Shown one piece after another: positions 30,120 to 42,785 of a DNA stretch of 64,000 bases (position 1 is its first letter; every line of letters starts with the position of its first letter). Source of the stretch: Romanomermis culicivorax. Its lineage: Eukaryota; Nematoda; Enoplea; Mermithida; Mermithidae. The stretch is taken from the NCBI GenBank assembly GCA_963922205.1, contig CAWUHX010000005.1:930001-994000 (forward strand), given 5' to 3'. The notes under the pieces were generated by a model that was given only the letters and a program-made list of their open reading frames with translations, did no database searches and was not told the DNA's origin. The translations under genes were made by a program, and so were the position numbers.

Positions 30120-30788
30120 ACACAAATAGTAATACTGTTTGAACTTTTCAGGCCATCTTTCACTTAGTTCTTCAGCTTTTAATGCTGCTAGATTCTTGGA
30201 GTCGGATTTTAGAATCGAATATAAATTGTTCACTATCGCGACACGCAAGTCGTTACTTTTGGGACATAACTTGGTAATTTTCTGAGTAACATTTTCTACT
30301 AAATGTTGCCAGCAATAAACCTGCACTGTATTTGGCGTCAAATTTCTGAAATCAAATTCGCGATCAGTAATTATAATGGTTTTGATGTTCTCATTCGTAA
30401 TATGAATGGGTAGCTGTCAAAAAATTCTTTGTATAAAGCCACAATGGTTTTGTTTGAATTTTTTTTCGTGTATGAGGACGCCGAGCGGGAAAACTGGTTG
30501 GCCAATGAGGCTTTTTTGGCGATAAATTGCTGCTGACGCATAAAAATCGCCCAATTCAAACATCCTGTCGTGAAGAACAACAAATGGCTCGTTTGGATAT
30601 TCCGTTATTAATTCGTTAATTATTTCGGGCGTGTCCAGCAACATACATGATACCAAAAAGTCTTGAGCGGTTTGTTCTATGCTCATTATAAATTGGCATT
30701 CATTCTCGCAAATGAATGTGTTTAAATTGTAAATGGCGCCCTTTGTTGGCCGGAATTTATTTTGAATGCCATATTTGAAGTTGGCCAT
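30120..30788 (-). pseudogene. MULE transposase DDE core exon
   Basis: The exon opens right after the acceptor ctgttttag at 30,789 with MANFKYGIQNKF. It contains FVVLHDRMFELGDFYAS, PVFPLGVLIHEKKFKQNH and, after an in-frame TGA near 30,420, KTIIITDREFDF and VQVYCWQHLVENV. That is the order of the MULE RNase H-like core: first Asp region, the liHe-K-x4-H block, second Asp in T-D-x-E, and the C-x2-H helix. It would cut and join transposon ends. The 3' boundary near 30,120 is uncertain. Apart from the TGA, the frame is open from 30,788 past 30,100. Confidence 0.65.
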
Positions 30789-30856
30789 CTAAAACAGCAA
30801 TTTCAGTTTGTCGCATATTTATAATTTATAAATATGAGTGTTATAAAAATTGTACT

Positions 30857-30864
30857 ACTTGAGA
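30857..30864. repeat. hAT target-site duplication, left
   Basis: ACTTGAGA, identical to 32,583-32,590. Confidence 0.9.
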
Positions 30865-32582
30865 CAGGGCCGTAACCAGGATTTTCCCAAGGGGTGGGTA
30901 ATGACCAGACCATATAAAATGTGCCTAAACTAAAAATGTGAGGGCGCGCAGCGCCCGAGCTGGGGGCTGGGGGGTTTGGGGTGGCGCGCCTAAGCACCCC
31001 CCAACGGGGTCTGGGGCGGAGCCCCAGAAACTTAGAAAAATACGCATTTTATATGCTGAAGAAACATTAAAAATTAGTGTTTTTGGACCACGCTTTTGTT
31101 ATAATTTGCTGAAAAATGTGGCATAATCCAGCTTAAAACTACAATTATCTCATATTGAAACATTTCCACAAGAATATTTACATTTCAGTAAATCTAACGA
31201 CTATTTGAGTTCCATAATACAATATATACTTGTTTTGCGTCAGAAAGACTCTTCTTCAATATAATGTTTCCACAAGCCTCGATAATCAGATTTTGTACCA
31301 GCGGGCTCGTGTATGTAGCGGTTTTTTGGGGATTCAATAAATGTTTCTGCAATGCGACGTCGCCAGAATCGACTCTGAATTTCAACAAATTTCTGAAATT
31401 GCCCTCTTGAAAAGTTTCAACATTTGTATCCAAATTGATTGGGCCACTATCATTTGTGCCTCTGAGCGCAAGGCCTGATCTTCCGATGAAGATGATCGTT
31501 TTGATAATTGGTCGTAATCTAAATATTAGAATTTTAAAATACTGTTCTACTAAATTTTGTCTAATCTACTTTTCAAGATTTTCCTCAATCTGATTTTTCC
31601 GTCCTTTGCTGATAACGTTCTCGATTTTCGGGTCGGGGAATTTTGTTAGCGAAATGAAAGTTGCACTCTGTTGCAAGGCCGTGGTGTGATATTGAAGCGT
31701 ATCATGTTTTGTTAAATAGCCTTTTTTTCCAAGTAGACAATCGAATTTGTTCACTAACGGTTTTGTGACCAAGAAACCCAAATCTTGATCTGATCACAAC
31801 CCTTCCTTCTTTTTTGTCGAAAAGCAAACAGACCTTTAAAATAAAAAGTTCAAATTCATTAGTGAAACATGAAAAGCTCAACTTACTTTACACCACAGAC
31901 CATTAGTCGATTCAGAATATGCCAACCACTGGCCGAACGTATCAACATGTTTTTGACTAAAAAAACAACGCACCGGGTTTCCTTTGATCACTCGGTTGGT
32001 GAAAGGCCAGGTGAAACTGTCTGGTGCTTTCCATTTCATTGATAAAATTCTGTAGTAAAATTCTGTGGTTCTACATTCAAAGTTTCGAAAATCAAAACTC
32101 ATTTACTTATATTTCAAATTTTTGTCCACTCCATTTGCCGGTAATTTGGATAAATCGTACAACTCGTCAAAGACTTGAGGGACCCAATCAGATGTTTCAA
32201 CATCGACTGTATCAACTGCGTTGGTTTCGTCGTTATCAACTGCGCTGGTTTCGTCGTTATCAACTGCGTTGATTTCGTCGTTCTCATCCGTTTCTGCTAC
32301 GCTCGAATCATTATTTTCAACCGGACAATTATCGACACAATTTTTTTTTAAAAATACATCTAGACTAGTTTGATTTCGCTTCAGACTAGAATGATTGCGC
32401 TTCATTCTGAATTGAATACACTTTCAAAACTGTTAGGAAAATGAGTGGTGAACAATATTATTAAATAAAATAGTGATTCTATACACTATTGTTAACACAA
32501 CAATTGACAAAATTGAAAAATTTATTCAATCGCCAAAGGGTGGGTAATTACCCTCCCTACCACCCCCTTAAATACGGTCTTG
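30865..32582 (-). mobile_element. hAT element (DUF4371/TTF type), 1.7 kb, with perfect TSD
   Basis: The 8-bp sequence ACTTGAGA flanks the element exactly on both sides (30,857-30,864 and 32,583-32,590). Termini are imperfect inverted repeats: CAGGGCCGTAACCAGG at the left and, read inward from the right, CAAGACCGTATTTAAGG. A GC-rich block sits just inside the left end (about 30,936-31,033). An 8-bp target duplication is diagnostic of hAT. It lies in an intron of the MULE gene and carries a 5'-truncated set of hAT-type exons, so it is a deletion derivative. Confidence 0.85.
31194..32405 (-). pseudogene. hAT/ZMYM-like transposase, N-terminal exons (TTF, DUF4371)
   Basis: Four exon-like pieces on the minus strand. 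(1) 32,405 to about 32,107: MKRNHSSLKRNQTSLDVFLKK, then an acidic repeat (AVDNDET twice). (2) about 32,062-31,890: WKAPDSFTWPFTNRV...CFFSQKHV...WLAYSES..LWCK, a TTF-type zinc finger, with donor GTAAGT. (3) about 31,822-31,567: GFLVTKPLVNKFDCLL and HDTLQYHTTALQ, apparently with a frameshift at its start. (4) 31,516-31,194: GRSGLALRGTNDSG, GNFRNLLKFRVDSGD, ATYTSPLVQNLIIEACGNII, the DUF4371 signature, ending in a stop. The catalytic C-terminal half and hAT dimerisation region are missing. Confidence 0.7.
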
Positions 32583-32590
32583 ACTTGAGA
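32583..32590. repeat. hAT target-site duplication, right
   Basis: ACTTGAGA, identical to 30,857-30,864. Confidence 0.9.
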
Positions 32591-33499
32591 TATCTATTTA
32601 AATATATTTACCTGTTTTCTATCTCTGCCATTTACGACAGCTTCCAGGCCCGGTGGAGCAGGATTGTCTATTTTAAGTTTCTCGTACAACTGAGAAGGCC
32701 TAGTGTTCGGGTCTCGCTTTAGTTCGACTTCAACCAGTTTTTTGATGACAGGAGCATTTCGAATAAAGACTTTGTCACTGTTTGAATTAAAATGCTTTCA
32801 TCTGACACCATCTTTCTCATCACCAATGTAGTGGACTACTCCGACGAATAGATGATTGTCTGATGTTGGATTTATTTGCCAATATTCCATTCTTTTAAAG
32901 TTCTTCTTTGAATTTGAATGTCAGTCACACGCAACCACATAGTGGGTCGCGGAATACTTTGGATTTTACCTTGGAATTTTTTGTACTCCATCATTTATCC
33001 AATTGTAACAATTGCAGAGGAAGGATTCTATGAGGAAGTACAAATGTTATTAAAGGTTAACATAAATAAGGTGACAAGTATATTACTATCTTCTTTGTAG
33101 GAGTACGGAAACAAGTAAACGTCTCCTCCTTTTGGACAAGGTGAAGGTTTGTCAATTAATCGCTCTGGGTTAGCTGAAGCTGAAATATTAGATACAGTTG
33201 AAAAATATACAAACAACTGATATTCAATTTAGGACATAAGTTTCAAAAAATATAGGATTTGCTTACCTATTAACTTATCTAAATCCCTAGGTTCTAATCC
33301 TGATTGTTTGTTTGTCATTGCGGGAATCGAACATCCTGAAGCTGGCGTTTCTTCTGCTTCGTATGATGTTGCATTATATTCTATCTTCGGCAGATCATCT
33401 TTTGGATTTTCAACTTGCGATGGTAGACCTGGAGTTGGCTTGAAGTCATCATCTGAGTCGTATGGGTTGTCGTCGGACTCAATTAAATGGGTAGCTGTA

Positions 33500-35730
33500 A
33501 GTGACTTCGTAGGAGGTCAATATCCTGGAATGGAATGTCAATTATATTTGATGTCTGTGTAGCTGACAGCACAGAATGACTAAATTTGAAATGCTACATG
33601 GTCTTGATCAACAGACAAATATTGTTGACATGTGAGTAGCGAATGTTAAAGGGATAAATTGACAAATTTTTATTTTTGACCATTGATGTTAAGCAGCTGT
33701 GGATTCTATCACGAAATTTTGAAGCAATACACTATCATTCGTTTGCTTAAGGCAATCCTGTGGAAAAAATAAAAAACAATCAATACCTTGTGAAAGTTAA
33801 GCAAAGAAGGCTTAAACAAAACAAATATTAGTTGTCAATCTTACTTTACAGATAGAAGTTACTATATCATTGTTAGGCAAAAAATCAATTTGAATTCAAA
33901 TGTGAGCGGCATTCTGCCAAGGGTGGCACTTTAACCTAATTTCACGATCCATGATATACAAGGGGGTATTGTACAAAAAAAGTTGGAAAATTTCTAAAAA
34001 TGAGTGTGACCTCCACTAGTCAACAAAAAACACTCAAAAGAGTGCCTCTCATATGTGGGCATTTATACAACATTGTTGTGAGTCTGCCTTTCTGACTAGA
34101 GAGAAATTGGTAGAGGTGTACTCACAAAAGTTTAAAAATATTATTAGCTTGAGGTCAATTATGTTTAATAAATTCAGGCAAAGCAGCAAGAAAAGTAAAG
34201 AAGATCCTGCACAAAGCATCAAAACTTTTTTTGGATTTTTTATTAGAACACTGGATATTGAAAGCATGTGACTTGAAAGGCGGTATGATATGAAAACTGA
34301 CTCCTGCACCCTGCACAAAACGCCCTAAAAAATTTATGCACCAGGTACAAAAGCTGTGCTCAGTGAACATAAAAAACACTGACCAGGAAGCATTCAAATT
34401 CAACAAATTAACTTTTTAACCCATTTTAACCTGAACATTAAAAAATCTTTCTTCCATGTAGGCGTGGCCTAACAGGAATTCCTTGATGACTCAGTAGCTA
34501 GGCCTTCATGGACAAGAATGATTGGCTGATATAGAAATAATGTTAGTCATGCATGAAATAGATAACATGTTTTTCCTTGCAGGATTCCTTCTCCATTCTC
34601 CATTTCTATTTATAGATAATCATAAAGAGATTGGTCCTGGGAAAAAAAGAAAAAGAGGGATATTTGGGACAGAAAGAATGGGACAAAAGTGCAGTGCATA
34701 AACAAAATAAATGTAGACCTGATAACCCTAATTAGTTCCTTGATTTAAAACCTAAAAAATTTTCCAGGAAAGGGGAACATAAAGTATAAAAGCCTCTTCA
34801 CATTGATATTAATTCTTTTGTGCACAGTTAGGCTGGAATTTTATGAACATTCACTTGACAAATAAGCCTATTTCACTCAGAATAGAAGTTACATTAATAA
34901 TTATGATGACGCCCTAAATTGTTCAACAACCACTTATAGAAAAAAATTAGGAAACTCATGGAAGAATTAATAATTCAGAGTTTGAAACTTACATAACATG
35001 TACAACTATTTTTTCATAACTGACATGAAACTGAATGATAAATTTTTTTGACACCATGTTTCCTCCTCATTTAATTTGTATATGTATCAATTTTTCGAAC
35101 AGTATTCTTTTTATTCTGTAAAAAAAATATTTTTATGTGCACAAAATCATGCATGCAATCAATAACTGATCATCAAATTTTCTCGATCAGTCATTCGAGC
35201 AACGGAAAAGCTTCTGTTATACAAAACCCCAAAAGAATGTAAAGATGTACTACCTAAGAACTTATACACAATGTCCTCCCTAAAAGTGTATGTCCAGTAT
35301 CATGTCGAAAAAACTGCCTAAACTAAGGGGCACAATGCACCCTGAAGCCCGCCTACATGATAAAAATCAGTAGAAACTTTTAGTTTCGACTATTGAAAAT
35401 CTTTGTCTAGTGTATGTGTTGCTTTTCTGGTGTTTTTCATATTTTGGCCGATTTATCTTATTAAGTGTGGATTTTATTTTTGTGTCAGAACTAGTGCTTA
35501 GCTGGTGTTCAAATGCATGTCATTAAGTCAATCGTCATAATGAACTGATGAGCTTAGCTTCGATATTTGAAAAGAGCTACATCATAAATGTCAGAAAAAA
35601 TTTTTATTGATATTTCCATTATTATTTGCTGTGGTTTGCATTGTACTTATCATGCCATCAGAGTCCCATCTTTTGAAAACTGAAAATGAAGAGTAAATTT
35701 CCTTCCTTTGAACTTTTTTCTTTTTTTGCT
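33500..35730. other. no recognisable gene
   Basis: AT-rich sequence without convincing ORFs; open frames on both strands near 34,050-34,400 have no recognisable motifs. Confidence 0.6.
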
Positions 35731-35738
35731 TCCACTCC

Positions 35739-37846
35739 TCAGTCATTCTGTTTTGAGTAGAGCACAATAGATTTCAGAAACAGGATAAATCGTCATTTAT
35801 TTCGTCTATAGTCTTTTTTCTTGAAATGCTTCCAAATAAATGAAGTGCAGATCAAGTGGCATTTCAGATTTTCACGATTTCCTGATAAACAATATATTGT
35901 GTAGGGCTGGAAATTTGTGAGCATACTGGACCAACCTTTAACATTTTTTCGAGTAAAAAATTTTACAATAAGTGCGCTATGTAAACTGTTTTGACAGTAC
36001 TAATTTGTTTCACTTTTCTATTTCGAAACATTTTATAAAAAATAGACTACAATTTCTATTATGACCTGAATTTCGTGTGGAGTTTCATGGAAAAAATTTT
36101 CCAAGTGGGGATCTTAAAATTTATAACTTTTCTAAGATAAATTATCAATTTACAAAATACAATTTAAACAACCTTCATCTATTTTTGGGGAAATGGGATT
36201 GGACAAATTTGGAGAACTAAGGGAATTTCCTAAGGCGAAAAACAAACATCAATGTTTGATTTAAAACACTCTTGGGGGAAACGCGATTTTCAGGCAATCG
36301 GAACATTGAGGGAAAAGGCACCTTTGCTGAATTGGGACACACCCTCCTTATAGGGCACTGGCTGGTTATCAAGGAGCATTATATGGTGGTACACAGTTCC
36401 TATGTGGATGCAGTCGGATTTGCTGTTTAGGATCTGACACTGCTAATTGCAGTTTCCTTTATTTAGACATTCCCAGTACTTGGGGAATAGGGATGTTTTC
36501 GGGAAATAGGGACATCCCAGGAATAGGGACACAATCATAAGGGACACATCTTTTTTAGTTGCGATTGGGGGTTATTGAATAGAGAATATTTTTAAGACTT
36601 TTCGTTTCTGCTTTGGAACAATTTTTCTCATAGCTGGCTAGCAGATTTTTTTCAGGCCATCCAGAGTTTCTTTGTTGCAGTAAGGTTTGTTATAAAATCC
36701 AATCAATTGTGTGAGAGTGCACCCATAACAATAGAGTTTACAAAAATGGTGGCGTCAGGATAGATGATGAAAAATTTCGCCTTTGATGCATTTGAGAGAA
36801 AAAACAGAGGAAAAATAAGAAGATCCAAAATGAAAATTTGTTTTTTTTTCAAAATACTGTAAGCACTATTGTGAAAGTAGCTGGAAACCAATCGTAGCAT
36901 CAGTTAAAGAATCCAATAGTCTGTAGAATTTTTAGAAAATTCTATGGTAAAAGACTGCACTACTTTCAGTAATACAGAAAAAACATTTGGAGGCAGTACT
37001 TTTCTCAGTGTTTTTTAATTCATAAACATTCTGTGAAAGGCAGGCTCAATGGAACCAGGAATCATTGTTTAAGATCTCTGCATCGAAAACAACATGGGAC
37101 ATTACGAATACAGCAAATGTCATTACTATAAAATTGGTTGTTGTGCTTTCTGATATTTTTCTATCTACTTTTTGCGCTGTAATAACGACCCATGAAGCAA
37201 GAGCTGACATTGGACAGTTTTTAATATATTTTGTCATTGTGATGCTATGCCCATTATTAGACAGTTATCGTTTTTACTATGTACATAGCTAATCATATCT
37301 ACTACCTCATGCTGAAATTTCGGGAGCCTACAATGGCAGTAATTCTGAAACAATTTTTACATCATGATGTTGTTTCTATGGTTTCAGTGTTTGTTTGTGT
37401 GAGAAACTAGACTTCATTGCCTGTTTTTGATCTAAACAGGCAATGAAGTAGCTCTGATCATCTAACCTAGCCTGAACCTTGACTATTTCTAAAACTTTAA
37501 CATAAATAGAAGTTATTTCTGGATTATTAAAAGCAAGTACAAACCTGTACTGTTCTGATAGATCAATTTGCATCACCGTGGAAGCAGCGATATTCATCAT
37601 CCCAAAAAGTTTGACATCAGTAAGATATTAACTGAATAAAAAGTGGTGCAAAGGGATAAGCTTGAGATTGTACAAGGACAGCTTTTCTCGCATGAAAATT
37701 TTCGCACAACCCGAGCACTTCTCAGCTGTATTTATTTACCGTATGGTAAAATTTCCATATTGGTGCCCTGTTTTTGTCATATCTACAGTACTGCCTCTCA
37801 AATCAAAATTGTGATTTTTTCGATTTCTAAAAGTGGAAAAGTAAAA
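35739..37846. repeat. 2-kb direct duplication, copy 1
   Basis: Matches 40,771-42,785 along its whole length (for example GAGTAGAGCACAATAGATTT at the start and CGATTTCTAAAAGTGGAAAA at the end) with numerous substitutions and small indels. Contains repeated GGGAAATAGGGACA-type motifs near 36,480-36,540. No ORF with recognisable features; the ones present differ between copies, which argues against coding. Confidence 0.85.
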
Positions 37847-38105
37847 ATGCTTTTGAATTCCAGTGAGACAATCGAAATGATATCAGTCAAGGATATTTTA
37901 CACTGGATTTTTGTTTTTCTCATAAAAAAACTCGTGAGAATGGAAACAGTCCGTTTTTTACAAAATTTATGTAAAATGAAAAATGACATAGATATGTACT
38001 GACTTGAAGGTCATTTGCACAAAGTTTTTACAGTAAAATTTTTTACTAAAAAAAATCTGACTGACAATAAATGGTCTTACAAGTTTCAAAACTAAATAGT
38101 CCCAC

Positions 38106-38210
38106 AAATTTCCCAGGTGAGTGGATTCCCAAATGAGCGATTCCCTGGTGAACAATTCCCAATTGAGCGAATTCCCAAGTGAAAATATTCCCAATGGGGC
38201 AATTCAAAAC
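38106..38210. repeat. minisatellite of ATTCCCAA-(T/G)GAGCG-type units
   Basis: About six imperfect units of 15-18 bp (ATTCCCAAATGAGCG, ATTCCCAATTGAGCG, ATTCCCAAGTGAAAAT and variants). Confidence 0.75.
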
Positions 38211-39283
38211 AAGCGATTGAGAATGTAATAACATTTTCTTTACATTTTCCTTCATTACCTGACACTTTAGTTTGTATATATTTCATTTTTATTTTGTTTT
38301 CTGAGTGTATTGTTGTTTTCGTTTTTGTATGTTTTAACGTTATCATCTTTCATCTCTGGTTTCTTTCCTTATCGTTTTTCTTGCCATCTACCCTTTGCTT
38401 TTTTGCGCATGAAACAAAACATTACAGGTTGTCATTTTAAATAATCGTGGTTTCCTGTACAATTCTTGTACAGTTCGACATGCTCGTGTTTCATCATTGT
38501 AAGTGAAAATCTTCATGAAAAACGTAAAGAAAAGAATGCTGAAACAAACAAACATCAAGGGAAAGAAAACGTCAACAAAAATAAAGACAAGCATAAGTGA
38601 AAATACAGAGGAAAAGCATTAGATAAAGAAACAAAACATGAAGACAGTGACAAAAAAGAAGCAACATAGAGAAAGCAGCAAGAGAGAAAGAAATATATAT
38701 TGCTTGTATGGTCGCATATTATTCTCGAAACTATTACGTTTTTAAATTAGTGAAAAAAATGAAACAGGCAAGTAATGTACCAGTCTATAAATATAATGTT
38801 TTTAATTTCTGCACCACAAATTTTTGAGTCGACTCAATAAACATGTTGATGATCTCTCTGAAATGAATAATTCACAAGCCTTGAATAAATGATTCCAACA
38901 ACATTTTTCGTTGGTGTCATGTTCCTATTAAAAACATTTAATAGTACATGAAAATCAGTCGATCCTCAGAAATGCATGAAATACAATGTGTCGATAAAAT
39001 TTGTACTAAAATTGGAATCAGGTGGTGGGATAGCGTCAACCTATAATATAAAGCTCCATACTTCAGTCTTAGCATCTTGAGAGTGCAATATCAGATGTGA
39101 TTTTTCTTTTTTGAAAATATGGCCTCAATTCAACTGTATGGTGGTCCAAATTCCCTAATTTCGTTATATAATACTTATGGCTTTCAAAAAAATAGTTTTT
39201 TGCAGACTTATGCACTGCGCTGCCCAAATTTTGTGCAGTTTCAATTGAACTGGTATCCATATTGGGATTTTTGGGCTGGTTGG

Positions 39284-39655
39284 GTTTTCGACCATTACGA
39301 CTTCAATTGACATGGTCATTTTAGACGAAAAGTTATCCTGAGTGTAAACAAGTGTATTTCCGGAATTTTTTAGTGGGGAAATTTTCGACAACTGGGATAT
39401 CAATTGATGTGGTAACTTTACACAAAATATTTGTCCCAGGTGTAGACAAGCGTATTTCTATGATTTTTGCTGAGTGGGTTTTCGACCACAGAAAATTAGA
39501 TGAATGTGATCACTTAACATAGAAACTTATCCCAGATATAAGCAGACGTATTTTCGTGATTTTTCGGTGGAGGGGGTTTTCAACCAGGGGGGGATGAAGA
39601 TTTCAATGAATGTGATCACTTTACCCAAAATATTATCCCAGGTGTAATTTTTTTT
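39284..39655. repeat. ~98-bp tandem repeat, about four units
   Basis: TTTTCGAC/TTTTCAAC recurs at about 39,284, 39,382, 39,479 and 39,577. Each unit also contains TTATCCCAGGTGTA-like and CGTATTTC-like blocks. Diverged array, non-coding. Confidence 0.75.
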
Positions 39656-40770
39656 CCTGAAGAGGTTCAAATGGACGCAGTCAGTATAGCTCTTTTAGAA
39701 TATTAATGTGTATGTAAATTTCAGAATTTTATTTATATAATATGCAATGCCTGCATCCACCTGGCTATTATAAATCGATCGGCAAAGAACTAAATTTTCC
39801 TGTGAAAACGTCAACAGAAGAACGTTCTACCAAAAAATTTTTACTGCATCAACGTAAATGTAGTAATCAGGCAGGAAAATTAGCATATCAGTCAAGTGGT
39901 CATTAGTCTCAAAGGAACTAATGCAATGAACTTTGATTTCTGAGATGTACTCAGCCATTTCGATCATTTCAAGAACAATCTCTTGAGGTGAATGCATGTA
40001 TTTTTTGATGGGAAATAGACAGTTTTTTTTAGATTCTAGTAGGAGACAATGACAAAGTTCAAGTGCATTGGATAGGCTACAACCGTACATTTGACCAGCA
40101 GATAAAGATAGAAAACTTATTGATCCAGACAAAAACCAAACCTTGTTGGCAAAATTATCGATTTGGCCTTGACAGTTTGGTTAACAATATACTATTCATT
40201 CTGAAAAATAGCCTTTGTTTGGGCCGTCGAACTCGAAAAAAAAGCTGTAGATAAATTGCCTATCCAGACTGATTTATTCAATAATCTTATCAAAGTTACG
40301 TCAGCTAAGAGGTTAAAATGAGGAAATTTCTCATTATCGTATGAAAAAAAACTTTCCGAGTTTCTTGGGGATTACAATAATTGGGCGTTTTGAATTATTT
40401 ATTCTACTAGAGACTTCTGCTTTATCAAGCCGGACTCTATATGTGAAAAAAAAAACCTAAGAAAAGAAGTGAGGAAGAAACAAGGAAAAAGTACGATTGA
40501 GAAAGAGAAGGTAGAGAAAGAAAGTGTCAGAAAGAAAGGAGAGAAAGACGAAAGAAGTAAATGATAAATTTGAAAACATGTCGAAAAAAAATTATTCACA
40601 ATAGGTAATATTGAGAGGTAAAATAAGGGGCAAAAGTTGCCGCTTTTGCAACGGAAAAAGACATTTGGCGTAATTAATTTTTCCTTCATTGGCGTCGGCA
40701 ACTCAGTGGCATGTTTTCGTTCATCTTTGCAAGTTCCTGCAAAAAAATATATTCCACTCTTCTGTTTTTC

Positions 40771-42785
40771 GTCAGTCATTCTATTTTGAGTAGAGCACAA
40801 TAGATTTCAGAAACAGGATAAATCATCATTTACTTCGTCTATAGTCTTTTTTCTTGAAATACTTCCAAATAATTGAAGTGGAGATCAAATGGCATTGCAG
40901 GTTTTCACGATTTTCTGATAGACAATATATTGTGTAGGCCTGAAAATTTGTGAGCATACTGGACCAACCTTTAACATTTTTTCGAGTGGAAAATTTTACA
41001 ATAAGAGCTCTATGTAAACTATTTTGACAGTACTAATTTGTGTCACTTTTCTATTTCGAAACATTTTATAAAAAACAGACTACAATTTCTATTATGGTGC
41101 GAATTTCGTATGAAGTTTCATGGAAAAAAATTTTTGAATGGGGATCTTACAATTTACAACTTTTCTAAGAAAAATTATCAATTCACAAAATACATATTAA
41201 ACAACCTTCGTCTACTTTTGGGGAAACGGGATTGGACAATTTTGGAGAATTAAGGGAATTTCCCAAGGGGGAAAACAAAAATCAATGTTTGATTTAATGC
41301 ACTCTTGGGGGAAACGCGACCTTCAGGCAATGGGAACATTGGGGGAAAAGGCACATTTGTGGAATGGGGATACAGCCTCCCTATAGGTCACTGGCAGGTT
41401 GTCAAGGAGCATTATATGGTCGTGCGCAGCTCTTACGTGGATTCAGTCGGATTTGCTATTTAGGATCTGACAGTGATAATTGCAGTTTCCTATATTTAGA
41501 TATTCCTAGTATTTGGGGAATGGGGACGTGTGGGAAATAGGGACATTTGGGGAACAGGGACACAATCATAAGAGACACATCTTTAATTTAGTTGCATTTG
41601 GGGTTATGATAGGGAGTATTTTTAAGACTTTTCATTTCTGCTATAGAACAATTTTTCTTATAGCTGGCTGGCAGATTTTCTTTGGGCCATCCTGAGTTTT
41701 CCTGTTGCAGTAAGGTTTGTTATAAAAACCAATGGATTGTGTGAGAGTAGGCATTACAGAAAAGTCTAAAAATAGTTACAAAAATGGTGGCATCAGGATA
41801 GATGATGAAATATTTCGCCTTTGATGCATTTGACCAGTTATGGAAGTTTTGGTAAATTTCTGTGGACGGAAGGAAAAACAAGAAGATCAAAAATGAAAAA
41901 TTGTTTTTTCAGGGATACCGTAAGCACTATTGTAAAAGTAGCAAAAAATCAGGCATAGCATCAGTTAAAAAATACAATAGTCTTTAAAATTTTAGGAAAA
42001 TTCTATGGTAAAAGAATGCACTACTCTCAGTAATACAGAAAAAACTTTATTTCAATGTTTTTTAATTTATATACATTCTGTGAGAAGCAGACTCAAAGGA
42101 CTGCTAATCGCAGTTCAAGACTTCTGCATCAGAAACAAAATGTGACATTGTGAATACAAGGAATGTCATTACTAAAAAATTGGTTGTTGTGCTTTCTGAT
42201 ATTTTTCTATGTATTTTTTGTGCTGTAATAACGACCTGTGAAGCAAGAGCTGACATTCGACAGTTTTCGATATATTATGTCATTGTGATGTGCCCATTAG
42301 ACAGTTACCACTGTTTTACTACGTACATAGCTCATCATCTCTACTACCTTATGCTGAAATTTCGTGAGCCTACAATGGCAGTAATTCTCTGGCAATTTTT
42401 ACATCATGATGTTGTTCCTATGGTTTCTGACTTAGTTTGTGTGAGAAACTAGATTTTTGATCTAAACAGGCAAAGAAGTGGTTCTGATCGTCTGACCTGG
42501 CCTGAACCTTGACTATTTCTAAAACTTTAACATAAAATAGAAGTTATTTCTGGATTATTAAAAGTGAATACAAACCTGTACTGTTCTGATAGGTCAATTG
42601 GCATCGCTGTGGAAGCAGGGATATTCATCGTCCCAAAAAGTTTGACGTCAGTAAGATATTTACTGAATAATAAGTGGTGAAAAGGGTTAAGCTTGAGATT
42701 GTACAAGGTATTGATTGTACCTTGAGATTGTACCTCTCAAATCAGAAGTGATTTTTTTCGATTTCTAAAGGTGGAAAAGTAAAAT
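40771..42785. repeat. 2-kb direct duplication, copy 2
   Basis: Second copy of 35,739-37,846, about 5.03 kb downstream. It lacks roughly 110 bases present at about 37,680-37,795 of copy 1. Confidence 0.85.

Larger units (their letters stand above)
26872..33491 (-). pseudogene. multi-exon MULE-type transposase gene (whole locus)
   Basis: Minus-strand pieces with canonical splice-like junctions line up as one Mutator-like transposase gene. In order: an acidic exon 33,491-33,267 (PYDSDDDFKPTPGLPS; donor GTAAGC); a piece at ~33,190-33,090 (KGGDVYLFPYSYKED); an exon ~32,893-32,612 (VVHYIGDEKDG, RPSQLYEKLKI; donor CAG/GTAAAT); the DDE core from 30,788; LTTNASESFYKVLKTW at ~29,225; a SWIM finger at ~28,730; a repeat-rich segment; a PHD-like finger; and a terminal exon. 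The exon before the core and the core itself join in phase across an intron that holds a hAT element. In-frame stops at several places mark it as decayed. Family calls rest on the TDREF, TN-x-SES and CSCG-x3-CTH signatures. Junctions without a stated donor are approximate. Confidence 0.6.
37847..40752. other. non-coding spacer between the duplicated blocks
   Basis: No gene recognised. Holds two tandem arrays (listed separately) and two GA-rich, one-strand purine tracts at about 38,570-38,690 and 40,445-40,560. Confidence 0.6.

Noticed and set aside
36703..42452. Short ORFs in the 2-kb duplicated blocks
   Set aside because: The same positions in the other copy have different lengths or frames, so they are not conserved.
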